DNA of 64,000 bases from Epiperipatus broadwayi (Eukaryota > Onychophora > Udeonychophora > Euonychophora > Peripatidae), in NCBI GenBank assembly GCA_028023455.1, contig JAQFVV010000002.1, positions 33,799,725-33,863,724 of the forward strand, written 5' to 3'. Shown here piece after piece: positions 12,631 to 24,220 of this stretch. The translations under genes and the position numbers were made by a program. How positions within the stretch are numbered: position 1 is the stretch's first letter; every line of letters starts with the position of its first letter. The notes beneath the pieces were generated by a model. The model saw nothing but the letters and a program-made list of their open reading frames with translations. It was not told where the DNA came from and made no database searches.

Positions 12631-12805
12631 CATACATATATGTATAACAAAATACAATTACACATTCTATTTAATATTTCAAGTAAACTGATTTTCATTT
12701 AAAAATATGACTAAATGATATCCAAAAATTCAACATTAAAAATTTAAAAAACAGTCTTCTGTTTAAAATATTAAATGGATATATAATAGTATTTTATTAT
12801 ATATT

Positions 12806-12926
12806 ATCATCATCATCATTTTTAAATATCATCGATCCACTGCAGGATGAAGTCTCTCAAAGTTCAATCCATCTCCGATATCTAGTCTCTGTTCTTCACA
12901 TCATCCCAGCACACTTCCTTATTTCT
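12806..12926 (-). mobile_element. RTE-type LINE, terminal 3' stub
   Basis: About 120 bp matching the last part of the RTE family. The minus strand reads CAGTGGATCGATGATATTT and ends in the TGA repeat (ATCATCATCATC on plus, about 12806-12818). It is too short to encode anything but marks an independent, extremely 5'-truncated insertion. The flanks 12640-12800 and 12930-13460 are AT-rich with nothing else recognised. Confidence 0.7.
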
Positions 12927-13464
12927 TATATATATATTATTTACTTATACTAACTATATAAACTTTAGACAAATATTTGGATTATTGAAACACCAAAAAA
13001 TAAATAAGTTATATTCTATTGGAAATAAAAACAAACCACTTCGTACCATGACACAGTATTCTGCCTTAGAACAGAGAAATGCATCAGGTGGTTCTACAGG
13101 CAAAAATCAAACCCTGAATAAATATATTAACAATGTGACAGATTTATTAATTAAATAAGATGTGTGATAAAGTAAGCTTCTGGAGAAAGAAATTTAAATT
13201 CTTGAAACAAATCAAATTTAAGAATATATAAAGCTATAAAAATAAACTGAATAGCAAAACAAACAAAGTAAAAATTTAAAATTTGAGCGCAAACAAATAT
13301 ATATATTAAATTTCCAAAAATGCAAATCAAACTCTTAATGCTAAATAAAAAAACAATAATTCATGTTTTTTGCAAGACTTTATAATACCGTAATAATCAA
13401 TAACACTCTACAATACATTCTTTAATAACTGAAACACACAGGCTTATTATATACCTGTGTCTAT

Positions 13465-14010
13465 ACATGTAATATATAGGGTATATGAGCACATACTTTC
13501 ACACGACCCACCACTCTACACACTATCTCATAACACTGATACATTTGAACACATATATGTTGAAAAGATAAATAATCACCAATATACGTATTTCATGCTA
13601 AATCAGAAATCATCAGTTGGTCCAGATTACCATCTCTACACATATATGTTATAAGTGCTCAGATATATATTAAGAATCTCAACCTCAGAGTGACCTTTGA
13701 GCATTCCATCATCAGATTTTCAATTGGATGGATGGTTGAAGAGTTGGAGTGTGGAGTAGATTGAAGCCTGTCCATTAAAGTATGAGAATTGGCTATCTTA
13801 ATATATATCCGAGCACTTATAACATATATGTGTAGAGATGGTAATCTGGACCAACTGATGATTTCTGGTTTAGCATGAAATACATATATTGGTGATTATT
13901 TATCTTTTCAACATATATGTGTTCAAGTGTATCAGTGTTATGAGATAGTGTGTAGAGTGGTGGGGCATGTGAAAGTCTGTGCTTATATACCCTATATAAT
14001 ACATTCTTTA
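13465..14010. repeat. Family A inverted pair with ~200-bp arms
   Basis: The left arm (about 13470-13672) and right arm (about 13800-14010) are near-perfect reverse complements. They share TATAGGGTATATGAGCACA, CACTATCTCATAACACTGAT, ATAAATAATCACCAATATA and the CATCAGTTGGTCCAGATTACC core. The spacer of about 125 bp is the remaining core in reverse orientation (CATCATCAGATTTTCAATTGG). The repeated small frames in both arms are consequences of the repeat. Confidence 0.8.
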
Positions 14011-14059
14011 AATATATAAATAAAAACACTTGAAAGACAAACGACACTCAAGATGCATT

Positions 14060-15035
14060 TCACATTCACTCTGTCGTTGGCCCAGGTCCAATCTCTTATA
14101 TATGTCTTCATCGTTTGTTCAGCATTTATCAATTCCAAATTATTACAGTTGTAAGCGTCAAATTTTTTGTACTCATAACATTGATAGCGTTTACTTCAAC
14201 CAAATATATTAATAATTATTTATTACATGTAGAGGTAAATATTGGAGGTCAAAGTTCACGAATCACAGTATAGCAATATTATTTTCGGTGCTTACACTTC
14301 TCATAAATTCTCAAGCAATAAAGCCAGCCAATTATTATTTTAATTAACTAATCATTTTTGTCAGTTATATTAATATTTAACTGAAGTTTCAAGTTTATAT
14401 CTAAGATACAAATAACATGATAATCTTTAGCCTAATAAATGATTAGTAATAATCATTATTTATTTATTTCAAAGTGGATTTTGTCAAAGTTGTAAGTGAA
14501 GAAAATTTGGGACTTGCGATTCAAATCATAATATATAATACATTACCTGCATAAGCAATCTTCAATCTGTTGTCATGGCAACCTCTATAAGTAAAATATG
14601 GATTGCAAAATTTAACTGAATAAATAAAAACGTTCTAATAAAGTTCATGGCACAGTAGCTTGTATTCAATACTGTAACATTCAATGTTAACTATTTTTTA
14701 ATTCTGTACCAGTGTGAATTTAATAAATTTTCTAATGCAAATGATAGGTCATCCCCATGTTGATTAATGAAGCTTAAAAATATATCTTTTAATGCAGGAG
14801 TTAATTTTTGGATACCATAATTCCAGGGAGACATGGATAATTGGTCAACATCCTTTAGTTTCTCTCAAGGAACATGGTTTAATAAAAAAATCCACATAGA
14901 ATATAAATTGATTTAGTTTAGCAGTTCAAACACTATTTTATTAACTAACGTAACTGTCACTAACAAATAATCCAGGTAACTATTTAATGAGTAATATGGT
15001 GAAGTAAAAATTACACTACAGAAATATTATTTATT
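14060..15035. repeat. Diverged family B copies and spacer
   Basis: At about 14098-14230 the plus strand reads GTCTTCATCGTTTGTTCAGC, then ATTATTACAG, then ATATATTAATAATTATTTATT, an eroded version of the family B unit. At about 14415-14520 an opposite-strand version appears (CCTAATAAATGATTAGTAAT, TTTTGTCAAAGTTGTAAGTG). At about 14560-14600 CAATCTGTTGTCATGGCAAC recalls family D. The remainder is AT-rich. Confidence 0.5.
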
Positions 15036-15800
15036 AAATGGATAATTTCTAGTCTAATAAATGATTATTAAAAATTAATAATATATTTCCATCAACTGGT
15101 TTGTGTCAAAGGTTTGAGGGCAATAAGTTTGTCACTTATCAGTTAAACTGTAGTAATTTCCTACCTGTATATGTACTGAACAATAATAAAGATATGTGTA
15201 AGAGATTATGATCTGGGCCAACATATGAGTGCTGTTTCAGCACAAAATGTGAAACTTGTGGATCATACATCACTTCCACATATCTTTGGTTATATGTGTA
15301 TAATTATAATCCTCCACAGGGTGTTAAAAATTGATAGAAACTAGTCTCTACATTGTTTCAGAGTATTGTAGTGAAAATTACACTACAGAAATATTATTCA
15401 TTAAATGAATAATCTCTAATTTAATGAATGACTAATAAAAATTATTAATATACTTCCATGAATTGATTTGTGTCAAAGTTGTGAGGGCAGTAAGTTTCAC
15501 ACTTATCAATTAAATTGTAGTAATTAGCTATCTACCTATATTTACTGAACAATGATAAGATATGTGTAAGGGATTGCATTCTAGGTCAACTGATGAGTGC
15601 TGGTTCAGCATGAAATGTAAATCTTGGAAATAATACAACTTTTTTTCCAAGTCTTTGGCCATATTTATGACTACACCCTTCCACAAGGTGTTAAAAGCAG
15701 ATAGAAACCAGTTCCTATCTTGCACGAGAGTGATGGTGTGAAAATTACACTACAGAAATATTATTCGTTAAATGGGTAATCTCTAGTATGACGACTGACT
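15035..15800 (-). repeat. Family B tandem array, about two units
   Basis: Successive units on the minus strand share CACTACAGAAATATTATT, GACTAATAAAAATTAT, TTTGTGTCAAAGTTGTGAGG and GAACAATGATAAG. The distance between equivalent TGAAC positions (15177 and 15546) is about 369 bp. Each unit includes a CTGGTTCAGCATGAAAT segment that is also present in family A. The frame at 15528-15725 (minus) is a passenger of this repeat. Confidence 0.75.
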
Positions 15801-15804
15801 AATA

Positions 15805-16450
15805 AAAATTATCAATTCAGCTATCCTCCAACTAATTCTACAACTCTTGTTTTTATATGTTAAATTTTGAAAAACATTTTTATTTTTCTAAAAATATTTA
15901 TCCATAATTGTTTTTGATTTATCAATCTTCCTAATAAATCCATATCTTCTTTCTTATATATTTTTATTTTTTTAATTAAACTCGAGTTCATAAAAAATGC
16001 TTCTAATAAAGTACTTTAAAAACAATTTGCTTTATTTTCAAGTTAACATCATTTAAGTAGTATATTTAAATAAATATAAAATGTCAAATATAAACCTAAG
16101 TAAATATAATTTTATTTCATGATTTTGTCAAACCTTAAATAGAAATTCTTTTAACTATTTTTTTAAATATGTATTTGTATATACATGGTAAAATGTCACA
16201 ATATATATGTGTGTGAGTTTCATTTGGTCTACATTATAAAATTTGATTTATTTGTGAAATCTATCTAAAGACATAATTTTATATATGTAGTAATATAATG
16301 GATCTTAAGTCAGACATTATTTATAATTCAGATAATGTGGGCTTTATCTTTAATCATTAGCTATTTATATATTGTCCATGCATAAGAGATGCATTTGGGT
16401 ATATCAGTCATGGATTAACTTTATCTTTCTTATTGTATTGCAAATCCATG
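15805..16450. other. AT-rich spacer
   Basis: No gene or known repeat unit is visible. The stretch is mostly A+T with short T and A runs and a GTGTGTGAG patch near 16210. Confidence 0.5.
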
Positions 16451-16451
16451 T

Positions 16452-16758
16452 AATATTAATATCATATATGTTCTTTATTACTTTTTACAATACTTTTACA
16501 ACCAACTAGATAGTTTCAATTGCCCCAGAAATCTTCTTCAGAACTTCTACCACAGCAATCTTCTTCAGAACTTCTGTTTATATTCTCAAATCTTAAAGGC
16601 TTCTCAAATCATAAGTGGTTATGTTTGAATTGATAGCAGTTAAGATTTGAGAATATAAGGAGACATTCTGAAGAAGATTGCTGGGGCAATCAAAGCTGTC
16701 TAGTGTGTTGCAAAAAGCATTGTAAAAAGTAATAAAGAACATAAATGATATTAATAAT
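16452..16758. repeat. Palindromic element (foldback/MITE-like)
   Basis: Arms of about 130 bp. The left arm has TAATATCATATATGTTCTTT, GCCCCAGAAATCTTCTTCAG and ATTCTCAAATCTTA; the right arm holds the reverse complements (TAAGATTTGAGAATATAAGG, CTGAAGAAGATTGCTGGGGC, AAAGAACATAAATGATATTA). The left arm also duplicates AGAAATCTTCTTCAGAACTTCT, seen twice about 40 bp apart. Flanking spacer to 17460 has nothing recognisable. No transposase or clear target duplication was found, so the class is unknown. Confidence 0.65.
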
Positions 16759-17464
16759 ATTACACATTCTTGCAATGAAAAAAAAATTATAAATATAGTT
16801 ATCTGAAATATAGCCTTATTTTTATGTTACTTAATTACATCTTTCAAACAGAGTAAAAATAATTAAATTACATGAAATGGTTTAATGTGATATACATTTG
16901 TTTCATTTATATAGCTACTATAATAAAATTAATGATGTGATATAATGCTGATGGGCTGTGTTTATCTATGATTAATATATGATGAAAAGATATGATGATG
17001 AAGAAAGATAAAAAATATCATGACCAGCTTTTCTAGATAATCCATACTTCCAATTCTATATAATTACTGATATATTAACACATTAGAGGCAGAGTATATT
17101 TACTATATTACTCAAACCATGAAAATATGTTTAATCAATTTTGAAATTTATATCAATCTATCATAATAACCATGTCCTTTATTTATTTTGTTTACATATA
17201 TCCCAATTTGTAATTTAAGAAAAATAAAGAATTCTCATATGCTGAAATATATATAATTTATTGATGATTAATAAATAAGTAAAAACTGACCACGATTTTA
17301 ATAAATTTTAAAAATTAATTATAATAACACCAATCCAATAGAATTTTTTTTTATTTTTAAATCTTTTCCATTTGACTATTACATTTCTACTTAATTTTTT
17401 AAATTTGTAAATATTATTCATTTAAATAATATGCATAAACGTTTTCATCTATATATAAATACAT

Positions 17465-17760
17465 GAAAGCAGTCAACACTTAAGCAGAACTAATATCATT
17501 AACAGTCTCAATCTGTTGCCAAGGCAACTTCTTTTAATTAATAAAGGTGGAACTCCACCTTTATTAATACAAAGAAATTTATAAAAAATTCATTAAACAG
17601 GTAGAAATATAACCTGTTCTGAAAGCAGACTAACAAATTATCAATTATAACTTTCAATTTGCACTCCAACCATGTATTATTTAGATAATAAAGCTAATAA
17701 TGATAAGGTCAGATAGATATTCAATATAAATACATAAAGGTGTCAATACTTAAACAATAC
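17465..17760. repeat. Family D copy with perfect hairpin
   Basis: It carries GAAAGCAGTCAACACTTAA, CTCAATCTGTTGCCAAGGCA and a hairpin AATAAAGGTGGA/TCCACCTTTATT at about 17541-17577. The equivalent parts are found in the family D palindrome at 57092-57303. A terminal-like sequence recurs at about 17735-17760 (AAAGGTGTCAATACTTAAAC), suggesting the other end of the same element. Confidence 0.5.
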
Positions 17761-18109
17761 CATGTCATATATATACGCATGTGTGTATACATATATGCAG
17801 TCACTTTGTCATGTAATAAACATATCCCAATATAACACATTAATGTGTTATGAAAATCGATGTCTGTCGACATATATATATAATAAAACAAAACACTGAA
17901 ATTATACAATTTTTGATAGATAGCAATAAATAATTTTTAATATATCAATATACAATTAAATAATAGCTCCATTAATTCATAGGCATTACCGCCATATTGG
18001 TAGAATAATTAAGATGATGATAATAACCATTAAATAGCTACAGTTTTTTTATTTATATATTGGTATATTAAAAATTATTAAAATAATTTCAGTGCTTTAT
18101 TTTATTATA

Positions 18110-18300
18110 ATTAAGATGTCTGTGCTCTTGCTGAATATATATGTCCAGGTATTTGACTTGTTTGTGGCTGTTTTGATATTCTGTGTTGAAAGTAAGGCCC
18201 ATACTGTTTTGGAGTTCAGTTTTAACTTGTAGAATGACTGCAGTGGGAATGGTCATGAAAAGGTCATCAACATATCTAGTTTAGACAGTGAGTAGGTTAG
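18110..18300 (-). pseudogene. PLE-type reverse transcriptase fragment with YVDD
   Basis: Reading down from about 18292 the minus strand encodes NLLTV, a stop, then TRYVDDLFMTIPTAVILQ, continues through MGLTFNTEYQNSH and reaches VKYLDIYIQQEH without a further stop. The order RYVDD, about 25 residues, GLTFNTE, about 10 residues, YLDI matches the catalytic YxDD motif and following LPFLDxxV block of Penelope-like RTs. Other RT types (DIRS or LTR) are less likely, because the YLDI block follows so closely. No upstream RT motifs could be read, so this is an isolated fragment. Confidence 0.55.
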
Positions 18301-18566
18301 GATCTTGATATTATGTATATTGAGACATATATTTTGAAGTGTTCAAACCCATATGTCAAACAATTGCCAACTAAGATTATCTTCACAAAAGTAATCAAAT
18401 TCGAATAATAGTTATACAATTAAATATAACCAATTGCTAAACATATTGGAAATTTCTTACTTTACAGTTATAATTTGGTTGGGTTATGGGTATTCTTGGC
18501 AAAAGGCTTTTTGCAATTTTTTCTCAAGTACTATTATGTTCTCTCCCACTGTTTGTAACTTTTATT

Positions 18567-18735
18567 TCAATATGCATGAGTGATAAAATAATACTGTTTA
18601 GTATCATATTCTTTACTTTCTTCTGCAGTCTTAAATGAGGATGAAGAAATTAAAAGAAACTTTTGGAAGCACGCAAGTTGATCCAACAGCTCTTGGTTCT
18701 TTTCTTTTATATCTTCTAATGCTAAACAATTATAG
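18567..18735 (-). pseudogene. Unrecognised open fragment upstream of the PLE RT piece
   Basis: The minus strand is open for about 55 codons (…EDIKEKNQELLDQLACFQKF… ending at TGA 18567). The sequence is acidic/helical at first, like a short coiled coil. It lies upstream of, and in the same orientation as, the RT fragment at 18110-18300 but no join can be demonstrated. I do not recognise it; it may be part of a transposon protein. Confidence 0.25.
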
Positions 18736-18914
18736 GATATAATATTCTAAGAAAATCTAATACCATATCTCTATCTGTTTTGTAAGCATTAAATCTGATC
18801 TCTCTCTTTTTATATAATTTTTTTTATTTTTTTATTTATTGGAAAATAAATAATGTAAACTTCCTTAAATATGATTCTCCCAATTCAGAGTATGTTTTCA
18901 CATATACTATTTAT

Positions 18915-19720
18915 TTAATTTAATTAAAAGAAACCTGAACTCAAACTTTTAAACTCCCTATAGCTATCCACTCCATCTTCTATAACCACATGCCCACATA
19001 CATATAAAAAGATAAATGATCTCTAATATAATATTTCATGCTGAACCAACATTCCTCAGTTGATGCAGATCACCATTTTCCACACACACACACACATATA
19101 TAATCACTGTTCAGTTTATGTTAAGATAGCAATTCTTCAAACTTTAATGGGCAGGTTTCAGTCTTCTCCACCCTTCAACTCTTCAGCCATCCATATTATT
19201 GGAAATCTGATAATGAAATGCTCAAAGCCCTTGTTGGTGCAATATTATGTCATAAGTATGTTAATTTTAATCACACTGACCCTCACATATAGGACTTTAA
19301 TATGTCCATTTAAATATACAGAAGAGGGATGAGCAAAATACAGGCCAAATATGTAATATTTAATACATGTATATTGTCTATAATAAAGTTAATATAACTA
19401 GATGAGATTTGAACTCAGACTTTGAAGATCCCTACAGTTATTCACTCCATCTTATACAATTGATATGTGTGTCCACATACATGTGAAAAAGATAAATGAT
19501 CTCCAATATATGTATTTCATGCTGAACCAGCAATCATCAATGGGTCCAGATCATCATTTCCCACCCAGATATATAATCAGTGCTCAATTTATATTAAGTT
19601 AGCGAATCTTCAAACTTTAATGGACAGGCTTCAATCTTCTCCACCCTCCAACTCTTCAGCCAGCCATATCATAGAAAATCTGAGTATGGAACGCTCAACG
19701 CCCTTGCTGATGCCGATATC
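18915..19720 (+). repeat. Family A, two direct copies
   Basis: Copy one runs from about 18930 (ACCTGAACTCAAAC) to GAAGAGGGATGAGC near 19335. Copy two runs from about 19408 (GAGATTTGAACTCAGAC) to CCTTGCTGATGCCGATATC near 19720, where it is truncated. Both carry TTCATGCTGAACCA, the TTTAATGG(A/G)CAGG block and CTCTTCAGCCA. A (CA)n tract, CACACACACACACA, sits in copy one near 19081. Unlike most family A loci in the window these are in direct orientation. The frames 19060-19332 and 19620-19850 are passengers. Confidence 0.75.
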
Positions 19721-19724
19721 TTTT

Positions 19725-20225
19725 TTAATTATATTTTATTTTCAGAAACAAGTCCATAAAACAGATTTGATAATCTGCCAATTAATAATTATATTTTTTA
19801 AATGTTTTTTTTTTTTACAGTGTGATCCTTTAATTGCAGTTTGTTTCTAAAAAACAGACAAAACAAAGTTAATTATTAATAATCTGCCAATTAACTTTAA
19901 TTTATTTTCAAAAAATAACTAAAGAAGACGCGTTAACAATTGCTAATCTTATTAAATATTTAATAAAGAGTTTTTTCAACAACAATTTATTAAATTTCCT
20001 TGTTTTTTTTATTATTTTATATATATCCTTATACACTTTGATCTTATTACTTTTAATTGTCTTATTGTTTTAATAGCTATGTTTGTTTTTATTTTTATAG
20101 TTTATTTACATTCTTTTTTAATTTTAAATTATCTTTATATGTTTTATTATATACATTGATATTGGGGATTATTTATAAGTCTCATTAAAACAAAAAAAAT
20201 TCAAGTCAGGAAATAACAAAATAGA
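19725..20225. other. AT-rich spacer
   Basis: Very low-complexity A+T sequence with long T runs (for example 19807-19817) and no recognisable gene or repeat. Confidence 0.5.
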
Positions 20226-20229
20226 TGTT

Positions 20230-20850
20230 CATATATATCTAAATATCGTAATCAAATATAACTTAGATTCCCTTCCCACGAATGCCTTCCTGGCACACTG
20301 AAGAAACATAAAGAAAATAGATCCTATGTTCCAGATATGCGGCAAGGAAGAGGAATCCATTGATCATATATTTATAAGATGCAATAATCTAAATTACCAT
20401 AGAACACTGATTACAAGATGGATAAACAATCTATTTGGGCAATTTACACCCATTAAGAGATACATCAAACAAGGCATGTATGCAGAAATAAGGCTTACAA
20501 TTTTCATGTACTTTGCATTATGGGTGCATACGATGTAAAATCACTATCGGGAAATTGGTAGATCCACAGGGAATGGAACTAAGGAAAAGAGACAACTTAA
20601 TAGCTCCAGATTATTTGGTAAACGCCACTTGGAAAAATTTCAAATAAAAATGATGAAATGATGATTGCTAAGTCTACAGAATTAAAGCCTGGGGAAACAT
20701 CAACCTACATAGAAATAGATATGTTAAAACTGTGTTATTCACATCTGAAAACGTAATGTAACAAGATAAATCAATTTATGTTATATTGTATTTGCATGTA
20801 GTAACAAATTTGTATATTGGTTTGTACGTATAATAAATTTCTCTTCATAA
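20230..20850 (+). pseudogene. LINE C-terminal fragment with zinc-binding motif
   Basis: The frame reads NLDSLPTNAFLAH, a stop, then IDPMFQICGKEEESIDHIFIRC. The last part is the IC(x)2EEESxDHIFxxC signature seen at the C-terminus of many LINE reverse transcriptases (RT zinc-binding region); the first Cys of the pair is lost. It continues to FALWVHTM, then after a +1 shift to KITIGKLVDP, KRDNLIAPDYL and NATWKNF before a stop at about 20646. A 3' UTR with a final A run near 20850 follows. The same peptide order occurs at 51600-51971 and 56210-56800. The RT core is absent, so this is a heavily 5'-truncated copy. Confidence 0.65.
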
Positions 20851-20859
20851 AAAAAAATA

Positions 20860-21680
20860 TTGGTTATAATTGAGATATAAACAATATATATAAAGCGTAT
20901 TAATTAATATAATTACTAACCAAGTCTCTGTAATGTTATTAATGAGAGTAGACTCTATATAGCTGCAAAAATATCAGCTGGTGAATGGGTCTGGTCTTAA
21001 TGTTTTTTTAATATTTTAGAAAGTGTGATTGAGTATTGTGAGATATAGGATTAAAGATTAGCTAGCATCTTACAAAACACAGAGTAAAAAGAGAGAAGGT
21101 AATCATTCTTATAATGCCAAAAAGACCATTCTGCATATTATTAGTGAGGTTGTTGATTATTTGTGAATTTGAATGAGTAATATTAGTGATAAGAATACAA
21201 CAAGAAGGTGGGAGCAATCCATAAGAAAGTCTTCCAATGTTTCTTCATTTCTATGACAGAAAGTGCATAATGAACCTTTATTTGTAAAATGTCATTTGTA
21301 GGAGAGAAAATAATTAGTATGAAGTGCTTTGATATTTATTTTAAGTAAAAAGTCCAGATATTTGGATTTCAAATGCCAATATTTGAACCTTTTTATAATT
21401 TATTTGTTATTACATATCAAAAAAGAGTGAATATTATTTGATATGTTAATATTATTTTCCATTTCATTTGCTTGCTAATAGCTAATTTATTTAGAAATGG
21501 ATTATATGAGAAAGAGAAAAATTAAGGTTTTGATCAAATTATTGTTATTGGGTGATAGAGTGCCAGTAGGGTTAATAGAAATTACACTATTAACACTTGG
21601 AAAATTATTATTTATAAACATTTATTTGTTAGACATACCACTAACCATACCTCAGTATATAAAATATAAACATATGTAAT
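20860..21680. other. AT-rich spacer, no gene recognised
   Basis: A moderately complex segment at about 20990-21400 has no family A-F similarity and no convincing coding potential. The frame 21497-21679 is unrecognised. Confidence 0.4.
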
Positions 21681-22030
21681 ATATAAAGGATTCAAACTCA
21701 GACTTTCACACGACCCTCAACTCTCCATGCCATATCATATTGCTGACCCATCTGATCACACACATGTTGAAAAGATAAATAATCACCAATATACGTATTT
21801 CATGCTAAACTAGCAATCATCAATTGGTCCAAATTATTATCTCCACACATATAAATAATCAGTGCTCAGCTTTATATTAAGATAGCGAATCTTCATACTT
21901 TAATGGACAGGCTTCAAATTACTCCAACCTACAGCTCTTAAGCCCACCTGATCACTCATAGGTGGGCCAGCAACATGAGATGGCATGGAGAGTGTGAAAG
22001 TCTGAGTTCGAATCCCTTATATATTACATT
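21680..22030. repeat. Family A with T-arm-like inverted termini
   Basis: The left end AAGGATTCAAACTCAGACTT and right end AAGTCTGAGTTCGAATCCCT are inverted copies of about 75 bp. They also share CTCTCCATGCCATATCATAT and ATGAGATGGCATGGAGAG. GAGTTCGAATCCC is a good match to a tRNA B box (GTTCGANTCC). An A-box-like TGGCATGGAGAG lies about 35 bp before it, shorter than in a real tRNA, so a tRNA-derived origin is plausible but not shown. The core between is a reduced family A. Confidence 0.7.
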
Positions 22031-22615
22031 ATATATGTGCAGGGGTGTGTAAGCCTGTACAGTGTATTAAAACACATATAATGCAAAACATTTTTTATCT
22101 TGAATGATTTTTTTTTCTAGAAAATTCTGATTCAAAATTAAATCTTTAATGAAGAGAATCAATCGTTCTTGATTTGATTTATATCAATTGTAAAGCAATA
22201 TATCAATATCTGCAAATGAAATATTTTTTTAAGTATGTTTTTTATCACGTGTAAAGGCCCCCGTCCCCTCGCGTGAAAACAGCGCTCCGGATCACATTTT
22301 TTCTTCGGCTCAGTCTGTCGACACCTATAAATCAAATTTATGTATATTGCAATGTCATATTCCTGATGACTTTAAAATATGAAAATGATTCCTACAATCT
22401 TCCTTCCAGTCTATCTTGATCACGAATGTATTAAATGATAGTCCATCAGGGAGTTATTTAATTTTATCTATTTGCCTATTTCTTTTTTTTAGTTCAGTAT
22501 AAAATCTAATAGATTAGTTTACCTTTTAAAACTATAGCAATTACATAAATGTAATGGTGCACGAATATATCCATGTGTGGCACGTTTCACAACTGATAAT
22601 ATTTAATTAACTAGT
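22030..22615. other. Spacer with a short GC-rich patch
   Basis: Around 22250-22325 the sequence turns GC-rich (GGCCCCCGTCCCCTCGCGTG, CAGCGCTCCGGATCAC, GGCTCAGTCTGTCGACACC) inside AT-rich DNA. There is no reading frame of note and no second copy in the window. The rest is spacer. Confidence 0.4.
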
Positions 22616-23330
22616 TATTATAATGTTAATTATAAAGGATTTGATCACAGACTTTCAATCTTTTTCCAGCGATCCACTCCATCTCATACAACCGATACAC
22701 ACGACCACACACATATGAAAAAGATAAATTATCTTTGATATAATATTTCATGCTGAACCAGTATTCATCAGTGCGTCCAGATCATAATCTCCCACGCATA
22801 TATAATCAGTGCTCAGTTTATATTAATATAGCAAATCTTCAAACTTTAATGGACAGACTTCAATCTACTCCACTCTCTAACTCTTCAGTCATCCATACTA
22901 TTGAAAATATTGATGATGGTATGCCCAAATCTCTTGTAGATGCTGATATTATTATCATTTCCATATTGACCTTAAGTCACGTGATTCCTCATATATATAG
23001 AAACTTATCTATTTAAAGTACAAGGCATCAGATTTTCAATGATATGGAAGTCTGAAGAGTTGGAGAATGGAATAGATTGAAGCCTCTCCATTAAAATTTT
23101 GAAGATTTTCTATCTTAATATAAACCCAATCACTGATTACATATATGTATAGGGGGTGATGATTTGGACCAACTGATGAGTGCTGATTCAGCATGAAATA
23201 CGTATAATGGAGGTCATTTATCTTTTTTATAGGTGTGTAATCATGTGTATCGGTTATGAGATAGAGTGAATGGTTGAAGGGAGCTTGAAATTCTGGATTC
23301 AAATCCCCTATAAATGCATCTAAACTCCAA
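22615..23330. repeat. Family A inverted pair
   Basis: The plus-oriented unit runs from about 22635 (AAGGATTTGATCACAGAC) to about 23020. The minus-oriented unit runs from about 23028 (CATCAGATTTTCAATG) to about 23310 (TCTGGATTCAAATCCCC). The T-arm-like ends face outward. The right unit lacks the distal third of the core. The 88-codon plus frame at 22750-23016 and the 106-codon minus frame at 23036-23356 follow the repeat and recur elsewhere in altered form. Confidence 0.8.
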
Positions 23331-23334
23331 TTAT

Positions 23335-24220
23335 ATAAATTATACTTGTATTTCAAATAGTTCTGGCTTGTGTTTTAGAATTTAGAGTCCCATGTGATGC
23401 CATTATTCTATCTGATTGGCTGTCACTTAAGCATTTTTTAAAGCGTATCTGTTTGAAGGTGTTTAACTTTCACGTTATTAAAATATTATAATTATAAAAC
23501 ATACGAAATTGTTATTCATTATTTTCCAAAAATAAATAAATAGTTAAAGCAAAATATATTTGGAAAAAAAAATCATATAAACACCAGGTGTTAATATCAG
23601 CGATTTATCTTTTATATATTCTTTGCAATTAGAGCCAATCATACGGAGTAAGATCCAACAATTTTATCCTTTATATACGTAAAGATTTTAATCTTTGCTT
23701 CTCGGTAATAAAACAGCTGATATCTTATAACTTTGACATAATTCATTTTAGCTTTGTTTATTTTATATCTCAGGCTTAATCTTAACTCTAAAAATGAAAA
23801 AGAATAAATAAATTTCATTTCTGTTTATTCTAGCACAGACAGGATTATATAGCAGTAGTAATGTTTATTTTAAATTAATAAATTTCTAATCACTATTCAA
23901 AACCCTATTAAAACTGCTGAAACTGATAGAAGAAATAAAATTGAGTAGCAGAAAGCTGAATTACTTTCAGTTTTATTTATATATCATTATTAGGCAGAAT
24001 AAAGAAAAGCTCCAATATTTTCCGAGTAAAGATTTGCTATGAGTTTTCTTTCTGCCGTAATCTAATCAACTTTCTCATTTTCGTTATCGCTTTTCAAAAT
24101 AAGTCTTTTCCAATAATATTTTTTATATCTTAAACATTCAAATAATTTTTTTCTCTTCCCACCAACTATTATCATTTTCCATACATGTCTAATCTGTCGT
24201 TTAATTTGATTAATTTTTTG
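23335..24220. other. AT-rich spacer
   Basis: No gene or repeat assignment possible. Sequence is mostly A+T, with a few moderately complex stretches (about 23360-23460, 23590-23720) and no open frame above 60 codons. Confidence 0.45.

Noticed and set aside
21680-22030. Family A ends as real tRNA genes
   Set aside because: The B-box-like word is good but the A-box distance is too short and no cloverleaf forms; at most tRNA-derived.
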